Under the pieces are notes generated by a model that ran no database searches, was not told the DNA's origin, and was given only the letters and a program-made list of their open reading frames with translations. Positions 52,492 to 61,322 of a DNA stretch of 64,000 nt are shown piece after piece. This DNA is from Dyadobacter sp. CY323 (GTDB lineage Bacteria; Bacteroidota; Bacteroidia; Cytophagales; Spirosomataceae), in NCBI RefSeq assembly GCF_021390245.1, contig NZ_JAJUXH010000010.1:186001-250000 (forward strand). Reading direction: 5' to 3'. Each line of letters opens with the position of its first letter. The first letter of the stretch is position 1. The translations under genes were made by a program, and so were the position numbers.

Positions 52492-53271
52492 ATGACAGAA
52501 GATTTTAAAAGAAAAGCCAAGAATTTCCTTCTTCTAGACATTGAAACAGTATCTTCTTATGGTTCTTACGACCAGCTTCCCGAGCGGATGCAGAAGCTTT
52601 GGGACAAAAAAGCATTAATCCTTAAAAAAGGCGATGAATCTGTAAGTAATGCCGATCTTTTTTATGATCGCGGTGCGATTTATTCCGAATTTGGAAAGAT
52701 AGTCTGCATTGCCTTCGGTGCATTTTACTGGAATGAAAAGGATGAGCTGGCCTTTAAAACGAGCAGCTTCTCCAGCGATGACGAAGTGCAGTTATTGTTA
52801 CAGTTTAAAGCATTAATCGAGAAATATCCGGCCGATCAGCTTGTACTTTGTGCCCATAATGGCAAAGAATTCGACTTCCCATTCCTCTGCCGCCGCATGT
52901 TGGTCCACTGCATTGAAATCCCAAAAGCTTTACAGATTACAGGCAAGAAACCGTGGGAAGTTTTGCATCAGGATACCATGGATCTATGGAAATTCGGTGA
53001 TTATAAAAGTTACACTTCGCTCGATCTGCTTGCTGCGGTATTAGACGTGCCGGGAAGTAAAAATGAAATGAGCGGGGACCAGGTAACCAAGGTTTATTAT
53101 GAAGAAAATGATCTGGCCAAAATTTCGCGATATTGCAGGGAGGATGTCGTTGTGCTGGCACAACTTTATCTTCGGTTGAACTGCTTCAAACAAGTGGCGG
53201 CAGAAAATATAACTAAGAGTAGAGAGCTAGCTGTCGGCTGTCAGACATCGGCTATCGGCGCTACGCAATGA
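52492..53271 (+). CDS. PolB-like DEDDy 3'-5' exonuclease
   Basis: A 259-residue predicted 3'-5' exonuclease of the DnaQ-like / PolB-like type. Active-site acids in order: FLLLDIETVSS (Asp-x-Glu), VLCAHNGKEFDFPFLCRR, and the DEDDy Tyr/Asp in ISRYCREDVVVLAQL. Soluble. The last 17 or so residues (SRELAVGCQTSAIGATQ) are encoded by a dispersed TCGGC-rich repeat and are probably a late C-terminal extension. rnr starts 12 bases after the stop, so both nucleases may be co-transcribed. Confidence 0.88.
   Translation: MTEDFKRKAKNFLLLDIETVSSYGSYDQLPERMQKLWDKKALILKKGDESVSNADLFYDRGAIYSEFGKIVCIAFGAFYWNEKDELAFKTSSFSSDDEVQLLLQFKALIEKYPADQLVLCAHNGKEFDFPFLCRRMLVHCIEIPKALQITGKKPWEVLHQDTMDLWKFGDYKSYTSLDLLAAVLDVPGSKNEMSGDQVTKVYYEENDLAKISRYCREDVVVLAQLYLRLNCFKQVAAENITKSRELAVGCQTSAIGATQ
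53226..53265. repeat. TCGGC-rich dispersed repeat, second copy
   Basis: AGCTGTCGGCTGTCAG followed by ATCGGCTATCGGC, related to the copy at 13360-13430. Here it overlaps the 3' end of the exonuclease gene. Confidence 0.6.
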
Positions 53272-53282
53272 TTTAAAGAATA

Positions 53283-55652
53283 ATGAGAGATAACAAGAAT
53301 AAAAATAAGACAAATCAAGAAAGCAGGCCTGTAAATGGACCTCACGATATCGTTTCCTACATTGATAATCTGAAAGCTGACATTGCGGCTTTTTTTGATC
53401 TGAATAGTGAGCATTCGTTCCGGACGTTTGATGTTCATGATCATTTCGGTGTGCAGGATAAAAAGGTAAGACAGCTATTTAATGAAATACTTCATGAGCT
53501 GGAAGAAGCCGGGAGGCTGGTTTATAATAATGGATCTTACACAGCATCCGTAGATAAACCTGTAAATAAAGGACTTACCGGCCGGGTTGACCGCGTCAAC
53601 AAATCGTTTGGTTTTGTCATTGTCGAAGGATTAGATGATGACATTTATGTAGAGGCTGATTTTTTAAATGGAGCCTGGGACGGCGATATTGTAACAGTTC
53701 AGCCATTATCAAAAGGATCCCGCGGATCGAGAGGCGGGCGTGATGGTGGTAAAAACCGGGTCGAGGGAAAGGTTACCGACATCGTTCAGCGTTCGAGTGC
53801 CGAAATTGTGGGTATCATCGAGATTAACGAGCGTTTCGCGGTTGTTCAACCGGACAACAAAAAGCTATTTGATCCCATTTTTCTGGAAATCGACGAAACC
53901 GACGAAGCCGCAGATGGCGACAAGGTGATCGTAAAAGTAACCGAATGGCCAACCCGGAGAAGCCAGGCCGCAGGTAAGATCGTTACTGTGCTGGGTAAGG
54001 CCGGCAACAACGATGTTGAAATGCACGCAATCCTGGCCGAATTTGGTCTGCCGTATCATTTCCCCGAAATCGTAGAGGCAGAGGCACAAAAAATCCCTGA
54101 TAAGATTGCTGCGAAGGATATTAAAAAAAGACGCGACATTCGTAATGTCCTCACATTCACCATTGATCCGGTAGATGCAAAAGATTTTGATGATGCATTA
54201 TCCGTACAATATCTGGATGACGGAAATGTGGAAGTCGGCGTGCATATCGCAGACGTTTCGCATTACGTACTCCCCGGAACAGAACTTGAAAAAGAAGCAT
54301 TCAGACGCGCAACGTCCGTGTATCTGGTAGACCGGACTGTGCCGATGCTTCCTGAAAAGCTGTCTAACAATCTTTGTTCGCTACGTCCGAATGAAGACCG
54401 GCTTGCATTCTCCGCGATTTTCGAAATGACCCCGAAAGGGAAGGTAACGAAACAATGGTTTGGCCGGACTGTGATCCATTCCGACAGACGGTTTAGTTAT
54501 GAAGAAGCTCAACAAGTTCTTGATTCGGGTGAAGGTGACCATGTGCAGGAATTGAATACCCTGAACACACTCGCAAAAATTCTAAGAAAAGAACGTTTCA
54601 AAAACGGGGCAATCAATTTCGAAACCCCGGAAGTTCGTTTTCGTCTCGATCCGGATGGAAAACCACTCGGTATTTATCAAAAGGAACGGCATGATTCGAA
54701 TAAGCTGATCGAGGAGTTTATGCTTCTTGCCAATAAACAAGTGGCTGAATATGTGTATTCGCTCTCAAAAGGAGAAGTGAAAAATACCATGGTATATCGG
54801 GTCCACGAAGCTCCCGATCCGGACCGGCTAAAAACGTTTGCCACCTTCATCGCAAAGCTTGGCCTCAAACTGGAACTGGAAGAAGAGAACAAAATCGCCA
54901 AGTCGATGAACTCGATGCTCGCCAAAGTAGAGGGTAGACCGGAGCAAAATCTGATCGAATCGCTGGCTGTGAGGACAATGGCCAAGGCACGTTACAGTAC
55001 GGCAGATCTTGGACATTTTGGTCTTGCATTTAAACGGTATTCGCATTTTACATCTCCGATTCGTCGCTACCCCGATGTAATGGCGCATCGGTTGCTGCAA
55101 CATTATCTGGATGGCGGAGCATCCGTGGATGACGAAGAGTACGAAGCTGCTTCGAAGCATTCATCTGAAAGAGAGCGCCTTGCAGCAGAAGCCGAAAGGG
55201 CATCGATCAAATACAAACAAGTTGAGTTCATGAGTATGATGGACAAAGACCTGGAATTTGACGGGATTATTACCGGGGTAACCGAATTCGGCATTTTTGT
55301 AGAAATCACAGCAACGGCGTCAGAAGGGTTAATCCGGATGACGGATTTGGGAGATGATTATTACGAGCTGGAAAAAGAGAATTACCGGATCGTTGGTCAG
55401 CGGACGAAGAAGATTTATACGTTTGGTGATACTGTCAAGGTAAAAGTGAAGGATACCAACCTGGCCCGCAGAAGTATGGATTTGTACCTTGCCGGCACGA
55501 TTCCATCCCCAATGCGCAGCAACGGTTCTTCCGGAAGGTCTAGCGATCGTAAATCGTCGGGCCGCGAATCGAGGCCGCCTCGGTCGTCGAGAGGAAATAA
55601 AAAATCGGCAGGCCCGACTTCGTCTGCGAAGCCTAGGAGAAAGAGGAAATAA
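53283..55652 (+). CDS. rnr: Ribonuclease R
   Basis: A 789-residue RNase II-family exoribonuclease for structured RNA. N-terminal winged-helix and cold-shock domains (about 30-230: GLTGRVDRVNKSFGFVIVEG), the RNB catalytic domain with FTIDPVDAKDFDDALSVQY near 300 (catalytic Asp residues), HIADVSHYVLPGTELEKEAF and RYPDVMAHRLLQHYL. The S1 domain is near 655-735 (GVTEFGIFVEI). A basic Ser/Arg/Gly-rich tail of about 45 residues (SSGRSSDRKSSGRESRPPRS) is typical of Bacteroidota RNase R. Full length. Confidence 0.97.
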   Translation: MRDNKNKNKTNQESRPVNGPHDIVSYIDNLKADIAAFFDLNSEHSFRTFDVHDHFGVQDKKVRQLFNEILHELEEAGRLVYNNGSYTASVDKPVNKGLTGRVDRVNKSFGFVIVEGLDDDIYVEADFLNGAWDGDIVTVQPLSKGSRGSRGGRDGGKNRVEGKVTDIVQRSSAEIVGIIEINERFAVVQPDNKKLFDPIFLEIDETDEAADGDKVIVKVTEWPTRRSQAAGKIVTVLGKAGNNDVEMHAILAEFGLPYHFPEIVEAEAQKIPDKIAAKDIKKRRDIRNVLTFTIDPVDAKDFDDALSVQYLDDGNVEVGVHIADVSHYVLPGTELEKEAFRRATSVYLVDRTVPMLPEKLSNNLCSLRPNEDRLAFSAIFEMTPKGKVTKQWFGRTVIHSDRRFSYEEAQQVLDSGEGDHVQELNTLNTLAKILRKERFKNGAINFETPEVRFRLDPDGKPLGIYQKERHDSNKLIEEFMLLANKQVAEYVYSLSKGEVKNTMVYRVHEAPDPDRLKTFATFIAKLGLKLELEEENKIAKSMNSMLAKVEGRPEQNLIESLAVRTMAKARYSTADLGHFGLAFKRYSHFTSPIRRYPDVMAHRLLQHYLDGGASVDDEEYEAASKHSSERERLAAEAERASIKYKQVEFMSMMDKDLEFDGIITGVTEFGIFVEITATASEGLIRMTDLGDDYYELEKENYRIVGQRTKKIYTFGDTVKVKVKDTNLARRSMDLYLAGTIPSPMRSNGSSGRSSDRKSSGRESRPPRSSRGNKKSAGPTSSAKPRRKRK

Positions 55653-55707
55653 TTTTAATGTGACCTAATCAGCAGTTGTCCGTCTAAAAGGAAATTAACC
55701 TTTGAAC

Positions 55708-56079
55708 ATGGAGCTGGTTTATAAAGAAGAATCTTATCAGATTATTGGCAAATGCATGGAAGTGCATAAGGAACTCGGACATGGGTTCGCCGAGATTGTT
55801 TATAAAGATGCATTAGAACTGCTCTTTGGCTTGGATAAGATCTACTTCGAGCGAGAAAAAGAGTATTTGGTTTACTTTAGAGGCGTATTGCTACGCCATA
55901 AATTTTATGCGGATTTCGTGGTGTTCGATAAAATAATCCTTGAATTGAAATGCCTTTCGATGCTTACGGAAGAACATACGGCGCAGACGATTAATTATCT
56001 GAAAGTTTCGGGGAATAAACTTGGATTGTTGGTCAATTTTGGGCGTGGCAGGTTAGAATATAAGAGGTTGGTGCTTTAA
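55708..56079 (+). CDS. GxxExxY protein
   Basis: A 123-residue protein of the GxxExxY family (TIGR04256): KCMEVHKELGHGFAEIVYKD contains the name motif, with LYFRGVLLRHKFYADFVVFD and LELKCLSMLTEEHTAQTINYL later. The D-x(n)-E-x-K layout (ADFVVFDKIILELK) fits a PD-(D/E)XK nuclease core. Full length. ATG at 55708 is chosen over a TTG at 55702. The family is multi-copy in many Bacteroidota. Function unknown. Immediately followed by a 12-bp perfect inverted repeat, suggesting a mobile or repeat-linked unit. Confidence 0.9.
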   Translation: MELVYKEESYQIIGKCMEVHKELGHGFAEIVYKDALELLFGLDKIYFEREKEYLVYFRGVLLRHKFYADFVVFDKIILELKCLSMLTEEHTAQTINYLKVSGNKLGLLVNFGRGRLEYKRLVL

Positions 56080-56087
56080 ATTTTGTT

Positions 56088-56143
56088 GCCACGGATGCAC
56101 GAATAATCACGAATGCATCCGTGGCAATTCGTGTATTCGTGGC
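56088..56143. repeat. Inverted repeat next to the GxxExxY gene
   Basis: GCCACGGATGCA (56088-56099) and TGCATCCGTGGC (56114-56125), perfect 12-bp arms around CGAATAATCACGAA. Followed by the related AATTCGTGTATTCGTGGC (56126-56143). Resembles the GCCACGAAT-type repeats common in Bacteroidota genomes. Confidence 0.75.
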
Positions 56144-56159
56144 TAAAATCAATTCGCTC

Positions 56160-57053
56160 ATGCCAAAAAATCAATTCATTCTCATTCTTTTCACTTTAAT
56201 CTCCTTCTCAACTTTCGCCCAAAAAGCCTCTGATAAAGAAGAATGGCAATCGTTATTCAATGGCCAGGATCTCACTGGCTGGGACATCAAAATTGCCGGG
56301 CATAAGGTGAATGATAATTATAAGAACACATTCATCGTCGAGGACAACATGATCCGTGTTAACTACAAAGAATACGACCGGTTTACCACGGAATATGGGC
56401 ATATGTATTACAACAAGCCGTATTCACATTATAAAATCCGTCTGCAGTACCGGTTCACCGGAAACCAGGTACCCGGCGGTGCTTCGTGGAATGTGAGAAA
56501 CAGCGGCATTATGCTCCATTCTCAATCTGCGGCCAGCCTGGGGCTGGATCAGGACTTCCCGATCTCACTTGAAATGCAATACCTTGGTGGACTTAATGCC
56601 GGAGAACGAAACACCGGAAACCTCTGCACGCCGGGCACGATCGTCGATATTGACGGAAAACTTGCAGAAGCCCATTGCATTAACTCCACTTCAAAAACAT
56701 ATAACGGAGACCAATGGGTCACTGCCGAAGCAATTGTCCTCGGCGACTCCATCGTTTACCATTTGATCGAAGGAGATACAGTACTGGTTTTTACAAATCC
56801 AAAAATCGGTGGTGGTTATGTTGGTAAAAACCACACATTTAAAGATGGAAAAGTGGGCGGTGAAGATGATTGGAAAAAGAAGGACGGAACGCCATTAGGA
56901 AGCGGCTATATTGCTTTACAGGCAGAAAGCCACCCGATCGACTTCCGGAATATTGAGCTGCTGAACCTCAAAGGCTGTATGAACCCGAAGGCGAAGAATT
57001 ATAAATCGTACTACAAAGTTGCCGACAATGCTACCTGCACGTTTACTAAATAA
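56160..57053 (+). CDS. DUF1080 family secreted protein
   Basis: A 297-residue protein with a signal peptide (FILILFTLISFSTFAQ) and a DUF1080 / 3-keto-glycoside hydrolase-like lectin fold. Motifs: WQSLFNGQDLTGWDIK, YGHMYYNKPYSHYKIRLQYRF (split), NSGIMLHSQSAASLG, FPISLEMQYLGG and YIALQAESHPIDFRNIELL. DUF1080 proteins act on 3-keto-sugars in the Bacteroides 3-keto-glycan pathway, so a similar lyase or hydrolase role is possible. A Cys-containing C-terminal tail (GCMNPKAKNYKSYYKVADNA) is extra. ATG at 56160 is preferred to a non-ATG start at 56121 inside the repeat. Confidence 0.9.
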   Translation: MPKNQFILILFTLISFSTFAQKASDKEEWQSLFNGQDLTGWDIKIAGHKVNDNYKNTFIVEDNMIRVNYKEYDRFTTEYGHMYYNKPYSHYKIRLQYRFTGNQVPGGASWNVRNSGIMLHSQSAASLGLDQDFPISLEMQYLGGLNAGERNTGNLCTPGTIVDIDGKLAEAHCINSTSKTYNGDQWVTAEAIVLGDSIVYHLIEGDTVLVFTNPKIGGGYVGKNHTFKDGKVGGEDDWKKKDGTPLGSGYIALQAESHPIDFRNIELLNLKGCMNPKAKNYKSYYKVADNATCTFTK

Positions 57054-57137
57054 TTGTTAAGCTCTCCCGGGAGACTTTTGCGTCTTCAAGTTTTTAGTCT
57101 ATTTTGAATCAACTTTCGAACAAAACATTTACACTTG

Positions 57138-58145
57138 ATGAGCATCCTCGGGCGTGTGATACGCAAAGCAGAAACGATCAAAGACAAGTATTTTCCGTTA
57201 ACTGAGTTTGACAAAGCCACGCTCCCCTGGATCGATAAGCCGAATCCGGACATTACGGGGTTTCTGAAAGAAAATCCGCCACGTTACGATGTTCCTTATG
57301 ATATGGCCGATAAGCTGAGAAACTGGGAACAAAACGGGTATGTCGTGCTGGAAAAAATCATCTCGGAAGAAATGATCGATAAATTCTGGGGGGATTTCCA
57401 GGAACTTGTGCATCATCCTGAAAAATACGACTTGTCTGTCCGCATTGATCTTGATGAATTCAAGCCGAATCAGGAAAGAAATATTAAAGAATTTCCAAAA
57501 CGGGCTTTGCAAGGTAAGTATGTGAAGATCAATGATTTCCATAACTCATCAGTCGCCGGCAAAAAACTGATGACCCACCCATACATTGTTTCATTCCTCG
57601 AAGCGATTTTCCATCAGAAAGTGGTGGTCATGCAGAGCCTCGTATTTTTATATGGCAGCCAGCAGCCCTCTCACCAGGATTATCCTTGGGTTACCGCCAA
57701 AATTCCAAGCCACCTGGCTGCTGCGTGGATTGCATTAGAAGACATAAAAATCGATTCCGGACCTTTGTACTACTACATTGGCTCTCATAAAATGCCAAAA
57801 TTCAATTTTGGATCCGGGATTTTATTCAAACCTGATTCCACCAAATCGCCGCTTGAATTTGCAGAGTATCTCGATAAAACGAGTGCCGAGCTGAATTATC
57901 CAAAAGAAACATTGCTGATCAAGAAAGGCGACGTTCTGATCTGGCATGCTGCGCTGGCTCATGGTGGTTCCATGATTACTAATCCCGACCAGACACGCAA
58001 ATCGTTTGTCTGCCATTATTCCACACTGGAGGCACTTCCCTACCATCGCAATTTTGTTACGCAGGTACCGGTCAAACAGGAATACAATGGCGTTTACATT
58101 TACAATAATCCCATTTTCCCACAATCTGAAGATGTGTTGAAATAA
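57138..58145 (+). CDS. Phytanoyl-CoA dioxygenase (PhyH)-like protein
   Basis: A 335-residue Fe(II)/2-oxoglutarate-dependent oxygenase-like protein. The 2-His-1-carboxylate facial triad is visible: HQD at 179-181 and a distal His275 in ALAHGGSM; Arg287 or nearby in PDQTRKSF could bind 2-oxoglutarate. Core double-stranded beta-helix around residues 170-290. Family members hydroxylate lipids, amino acids or small natural products; no substrate can be inferred. ATG at 57138 is used rather than the preceding TTG at 57135. Lies after the DUF1080 gene. Confidence 0.88.
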   Translation: MSILGRVIRKAETIKDKYFPLTEFDKATLPWIDKPNPDITGFLKENPPRYDVPYDMADKLRNWEQNGYVVLEKIISEEMIDKFWGDFQELVHHPEKYDLSVRIDLDEFKPNQERNIKEFPKRALQGKYVKINDFHNSSVAGKKLMTHPYIVSFLEAIFHQKVVVMQSLVFLYGSQQPSHQDYPWVTAKIPSHLAAAWIALEDIKIDSGPLYYYIGSHKMPKFNFGSGILFKPDSTKSPLEFAEYLDKTSAELNYPKETLLIKKGDVLIWHAALAHGGSMITNPDQTRKSFVCHYSTLEALPYHRNFVTQVPVKQEYNGVYIYNNPIFPQSEDVLK

Positions 58146-58252
58146 CTATTCGGACGCTCGTTCCGCGTTTTTTATATTTTTGCAAAAAGATGGACGTTAT
58201 GCTGCGGTAACAGATTCGTCCATTTTTCATTTCCATACCCCGGGATTCTCCA

Positions 58253-59905
58253 ATGAAAAAAACAATACTTCGGTTTTTGCTGCTTATTGGCGTTTTTGCC
58301 GGAGTCAACTGGCTTGCTTCACAGTTTTTTGTCAGGCTCGATCTTACTCAGGACAAAAGGTATAGCATTTCCGAGGCGACGAAACAGCTTTTAAGTGAAC
58401 TTGACAAAGACATTACAGTCAATGTATACTTATCCGGAGATTTTCCGCCAGGATTTGAACGTCTTGAAAGTGCTACGCGGAAAACTCTTGAAGAATTAAG
58501 AACCTATTCTAATGGCCATTTAAGCGTCTATTATTCAGATCCCTCCGAGGCTGCAAGTGAAGAGCAGCGCCAAAAACAATATTTAAATCTTGTCAACCGC
58601 GGGTTAACGCCAACAAACGTATTTGCCAACGAAGACGGTAAACGGACTGAAAAAATCATTTTCCCAGGCGTATTGGTGCAATACGATACTCTGTCGGTTC
58701 CTGTTCAGCTCTTGAAGGGAAATAAGGCAAGTTCGCCGGAAGAACAACTTAATCAGTCTTATGAAGGTGTTGAATTTGAAATTGCTTCGGCAATCCGGAT
58801 GCTGGATAATAAGGAACGGAAAAAAGTAGGTCTGGTAGTTAGTCATACCAAAATTTCCCCCGCCAGGCTCAGCGATCTGATCGCATCGATTCAGCAGAAT
58901 TACGATGTGTTTCTGGACATGAACAATCCCGAATCGTATGATGGGCTGGATGCATTACTGATTTTAAAACCCGACAGCACGTTTTCAGAAGATGAGAAAT
59001 TCAAACTGGACCAGTATGTAGTGGGGGGTGGAAAAGCGATTTTCTTCGTCGATGGCGCTCGCGTGGATAGTGTGAGTTTGGATGGAAGTTACGCGCAACC
59101 ACTGGACCTCAATCTTAATGATCTGTTTTTTAAATGGGGCACGCGCGTCAATACTGATCTTGTAAAAGATATGAATTGTGCCGAAATCCTGCTGAATGTC
59201 GGTAACATCGGCGACGAACCTGAAATACGTCCGTTGCCCTGGCGATTTTTTCCTTTACTGAATAATTTTGGACAACATCCGGTTACCCGCAATTTGAATG
59301 CTATTTATACCCGGTTTTTAAGCTCGATCGATACGGTCGGCGGTGCCAGTGGAATTCACAAAACTCCGTTATTAATGACTTCACCATACACAAAACTCTT
59401 AAATGCCCCGGCATTGGTTGGATATAATGAAGCCAGAAAGCAGCCTGAACCAACGGAATACCGGTCCGGTGTAAAATTCAGTGCAGTTCTTCTCGAAGGT
59501 TCTTTCAGTTCGTTATTTGAAAACAGGATCCTGCCCGGAGATCCGAGAGCCGCGAAATTCAGGGCGACAGGGAATGAGGGAAAAGTGATCATTTGTTCCG
59601 ATGGGGACATTGCAGTCAACGATTATGATTATAAAAGGAATGCACCTCTCCCGCTCGGTTACGACCGGGTAACGAAGCAAACTTTCGGAAACAAGGACTT
59701 CATCATGAATGCGCTTGATTTCATGACAAACGCGAACGGTTTGATTAATGCAAGAAGCAAACAGATTGAAATTCGCGCATTGGACAAAATCCAGATTCAG
59801 GAAAGCCGCAAATTCTGGCAGGCTTTCAACCTGCTTCTTCCAGTCGTGCTGATTGCGATTTTGGGTGCATTAAGGTATTATTTTCGCCTTCGAAAATTCG
59901 GTTGA
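58253..59905 (+). CDS. gldG: Gliding-motility ABC transporter component GldG
   Basis: A 550-residue protein: N-terminal membrane helix (ILRFLLLIGVFAGVNWLASQF), followed by the ABC-transporter accessory domain QDKRYSISEATKQLLSEL, periplasmic domain (about 60-520) and a C-terminal helix LLLPVVLIAILGALRYYF. This is the GldG layout, working with GldA and GldF in gliding or its stability. The usual partner gldF is not adjacent here: upstream is the PhyH-like gene and downstream dnaN. A TATTTTTG box lies about 80 bases upstream. Confidence 0.93.
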   Translation: MKKTILRFLLLIGVFAGVNWLASQFFVRLDLTQDKRYSISEATKQLLSELDKDITVNVYLSGDFPPGFERLESATRKTLEELRTYSNGHLSVYYSDPSEAASEEQRQKQYLNLVNRGLTPTNVFANEDGKRTEKIIFPGVLVQYDTLSVPVQLLKGNKASSPEEQLNQSYEGVEFEIASAIRMLDNKERKKVGLVVSHTKISPARLSDLIASIQQNYDVFLDMNNPESYDGLDALLILKPDSTFSEDEKFKLDQYVVGGGKAIFFVDGARVDSVSLDGSYAQPLDLNLNDLFFKWGTRVNTDLVKDMNCAEILLNVGNIGDEPEIRPLPWRFFPLLNNFGQHPVTRNLNAIYTRFLSSIDTVGGASGIHKTPLLMTSPYTKLLNAPALVGYNEARKQPEPTEYRSGVKFSAVLLEGSFSSLFENRILPGDPRAAKFRATGNEGKVIICSDGDIAVNDYDYKRNAPLPLGYDRVTKQTFGNKDFIMNALDFMTNANGLINARSKQIEIRALDKIQIQESRKFWQAFNLLLPVVLIAILGALRYYFRLRKFG

Positions 59906-59932
59906 AACGACAAGTTCGTCGCTAAAATTTCA

Positions 59933-59940
59933 TACTTTTG
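59933..59940 (+). promoter_or_regulatory. Predicted dnaN -7 box
   Basis: TACTTTTG, an exact TAnnTTTG match, 72 bases before the dnaN ATG. No convincing -33 TTTG at the expected distance, so only a partial promoter is seen. Confidence 0.4.
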
Positions 59941-60011
59941 TCCCCTACAAAATGATTTTCAGGAATCTCCTTGGCTATATATTTATCATCTAAACACTTA
60001 CGTCACGAATT

Positions 60012-61136
60012 ATGAAGTTTGTCGTTTCGTCATCAGTTCTTCTCAAACAGCTTTCAGCTATAAACGGTGTCGTTTCAACGAACCCAATCGTACCCATATT
60101 AGAAAATTTCCTTCTGACGCTTGAAGGAAATTCGCTGACGGTGACTGCTTCTGATCTGCAAACCGTAATGATTACGGAGATCGAAGTAGAATCTTCTGAA
60201 AAAGGCGCCATCGCTATTCCTGCAAAATTGTTGCTGGATACACTTCGTGGTTTGCCAGAGCAGCCAATCACCTTACAGGTTAACAGTGAGACATTTGGCA
60301 CTGAAATTATTTCGGATAACGGTCGCTATAAATTGTCCGGGGAAAATCCAATCGATTTCCCCAAAACACCTGCTGTAAACCGCGGACAGTCTGTTGATTT
60401 CTCCTCTTCCGCATTAGGGGCAGCGATTGCAAACACGCTTTTCGCAACCAGTACCGACGATCTGAGACCTGCGATGACGGGGGTTTTTGTTCAAATGGGA
60501 ACAGAAAATGCAACGTTTGTTGCGACGGATGGACACAGACTCGTTCGCTACCGTCGTACTGACATCAAATCGGATGTGGACACTTCGATGATCATTCAGC
60601 GGAAAGCTCTGAATCTCTTGAAATCCTGTTTACCGTCCGAAGACGTTGCGGTGAAAGCCGAATTTACTTCATCCAATGCATTTTTCAGCTTCGGAAATAT
60701 CCGGATGATCTGCCGGTTGATTGACGAGCGGTTCCCGGATTATGAAAATGCAATCCCGACCAACAATCAAAATACACTTACCATTAACAGAATGGAAATC
60801 CTCAGCTCACTGAGACGGATTTCTATTTATTCCAACCGGACTACCCATCAGGTTCGTTTGAAAATGTCTCTAAATGATCTGGTTATTTCTGCAGAAGATT
60901 TAGATTATTCGAACGAAGCGAATGAGAGATTGATGTGTGAATATAATGGAGACGATATGGAGATCGGCTTCAATGCAAAGTTCCTGATCGAAGTGTTAGG
61001 TAACCTTTCCAGCAAAACAATCACATTCGAACTTTCAGCGCCAAATCGCGCAGGACTAATTATCCCGGTTGATCAGGAAGAAAATGAGGACATTTTAATG
61101 CTGGTTATGCCGGTAATGCTAAATACCTACGTTTAG
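60012..61136 (+). CDS. dnaN: DNA polymerase III beta clamp
   Basis: A 374-residue sliding clamp with three repeated domains, starting MKFVVSSSVLLKQLSAINGV. Conserved stretches: LEGNSLTVTASDLQ, FVATDGHRLVRY, and at the C-terminus LVMPVMLNTYV, the usual M-P-M/V ending. Full length. Not next to dnaA, gyrB or recF, unlike the classical origin-proximal order. Followed by a terminator. Confidence 0.97.
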   Translation: MKFVVSSSVLLKQLSAINGVVSTNPIVPILENFLLTLEGNSLTVTASDLQTVMITEIEVESSEKGAIAIPAKLLLDTLRGLPEQPITLQVNSETFGTEIISDNGRYKLSGENPIDFPKTPAVNRGQSVDFSSSALGAAIANTLFATSTDDLRPAMTGVFVQMGTENATFVATDGHRLVRYRRTDIKSDVDTSMIIQRKALNLLKSCLPSEDVAVKAEFTSSNAFFSFGNIRMICRLIDERFPDYENAIPTNNQNTLTINRMEILSSLRRISIYSNRTTHQVRLKMSLNDLVISAEDLDYSNEANERLMCEYNGDDMEIGFNAKFLIEVLGNLSSKTITFELSAPNRAGLIIPVDQEENEDILMLVMPVMLNTYV

Positions 61137-61160
61137 TCACCTAGAAATTTTACAATACTT

Positions 61161-61187
61161 AAAGTCCGGTAATTCCCGGACTTTTTT
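61161..61187 (+). terminator. Rho-independent terminator of dnaN
   Basis: AAAGTCCGG (61161-61169) pairs with CCGGACTTT (61176-61184), followed by a T-run. It lies 25 bases after the dnaN stop. Confidence 0.9.
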
Positions 61188-61237
61188 GCGTTACAACAAT
61201 CACATTTCAAGTCATTTAACAAATTTTAACGCATTAG

Positions 61238-61309
61238 TACGAAAAAAATCGTAGCCAGGCCTTGCATGTACGATTTTTTTCGTAGACATTTGATACGAAG
61301 AAAATCGTA
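61238..61309. promoter_or_regulatory. Three palindromic operators for the BlaI-like repressor
   Basis: TACGAAAAAAATCGTA (61238-61253), its exact reverse complement TACGATTTTTTTCGTA (61269-61284) and TACGAAGAAAATCGTA (61294-61309). All have TACGA/TCGTA half sites. Centre-to-centre distances are 31 and 25 bases. They lie in the 186-base gap before the blaI-like start, the last ending 14 bases before its ATG, so auto-repression is expected. Confidence 0.85.
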
Positions 61310-61322
61310 CAACGAATAAGAC

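Noticed and set aside
57063..57074. TCTCCCGGGAGA palindrome after the DUF1080 gene as terminator
   Set aside because: It is only 12 bases with no loop and a weak T-run, so it is not a convincing hairpin.
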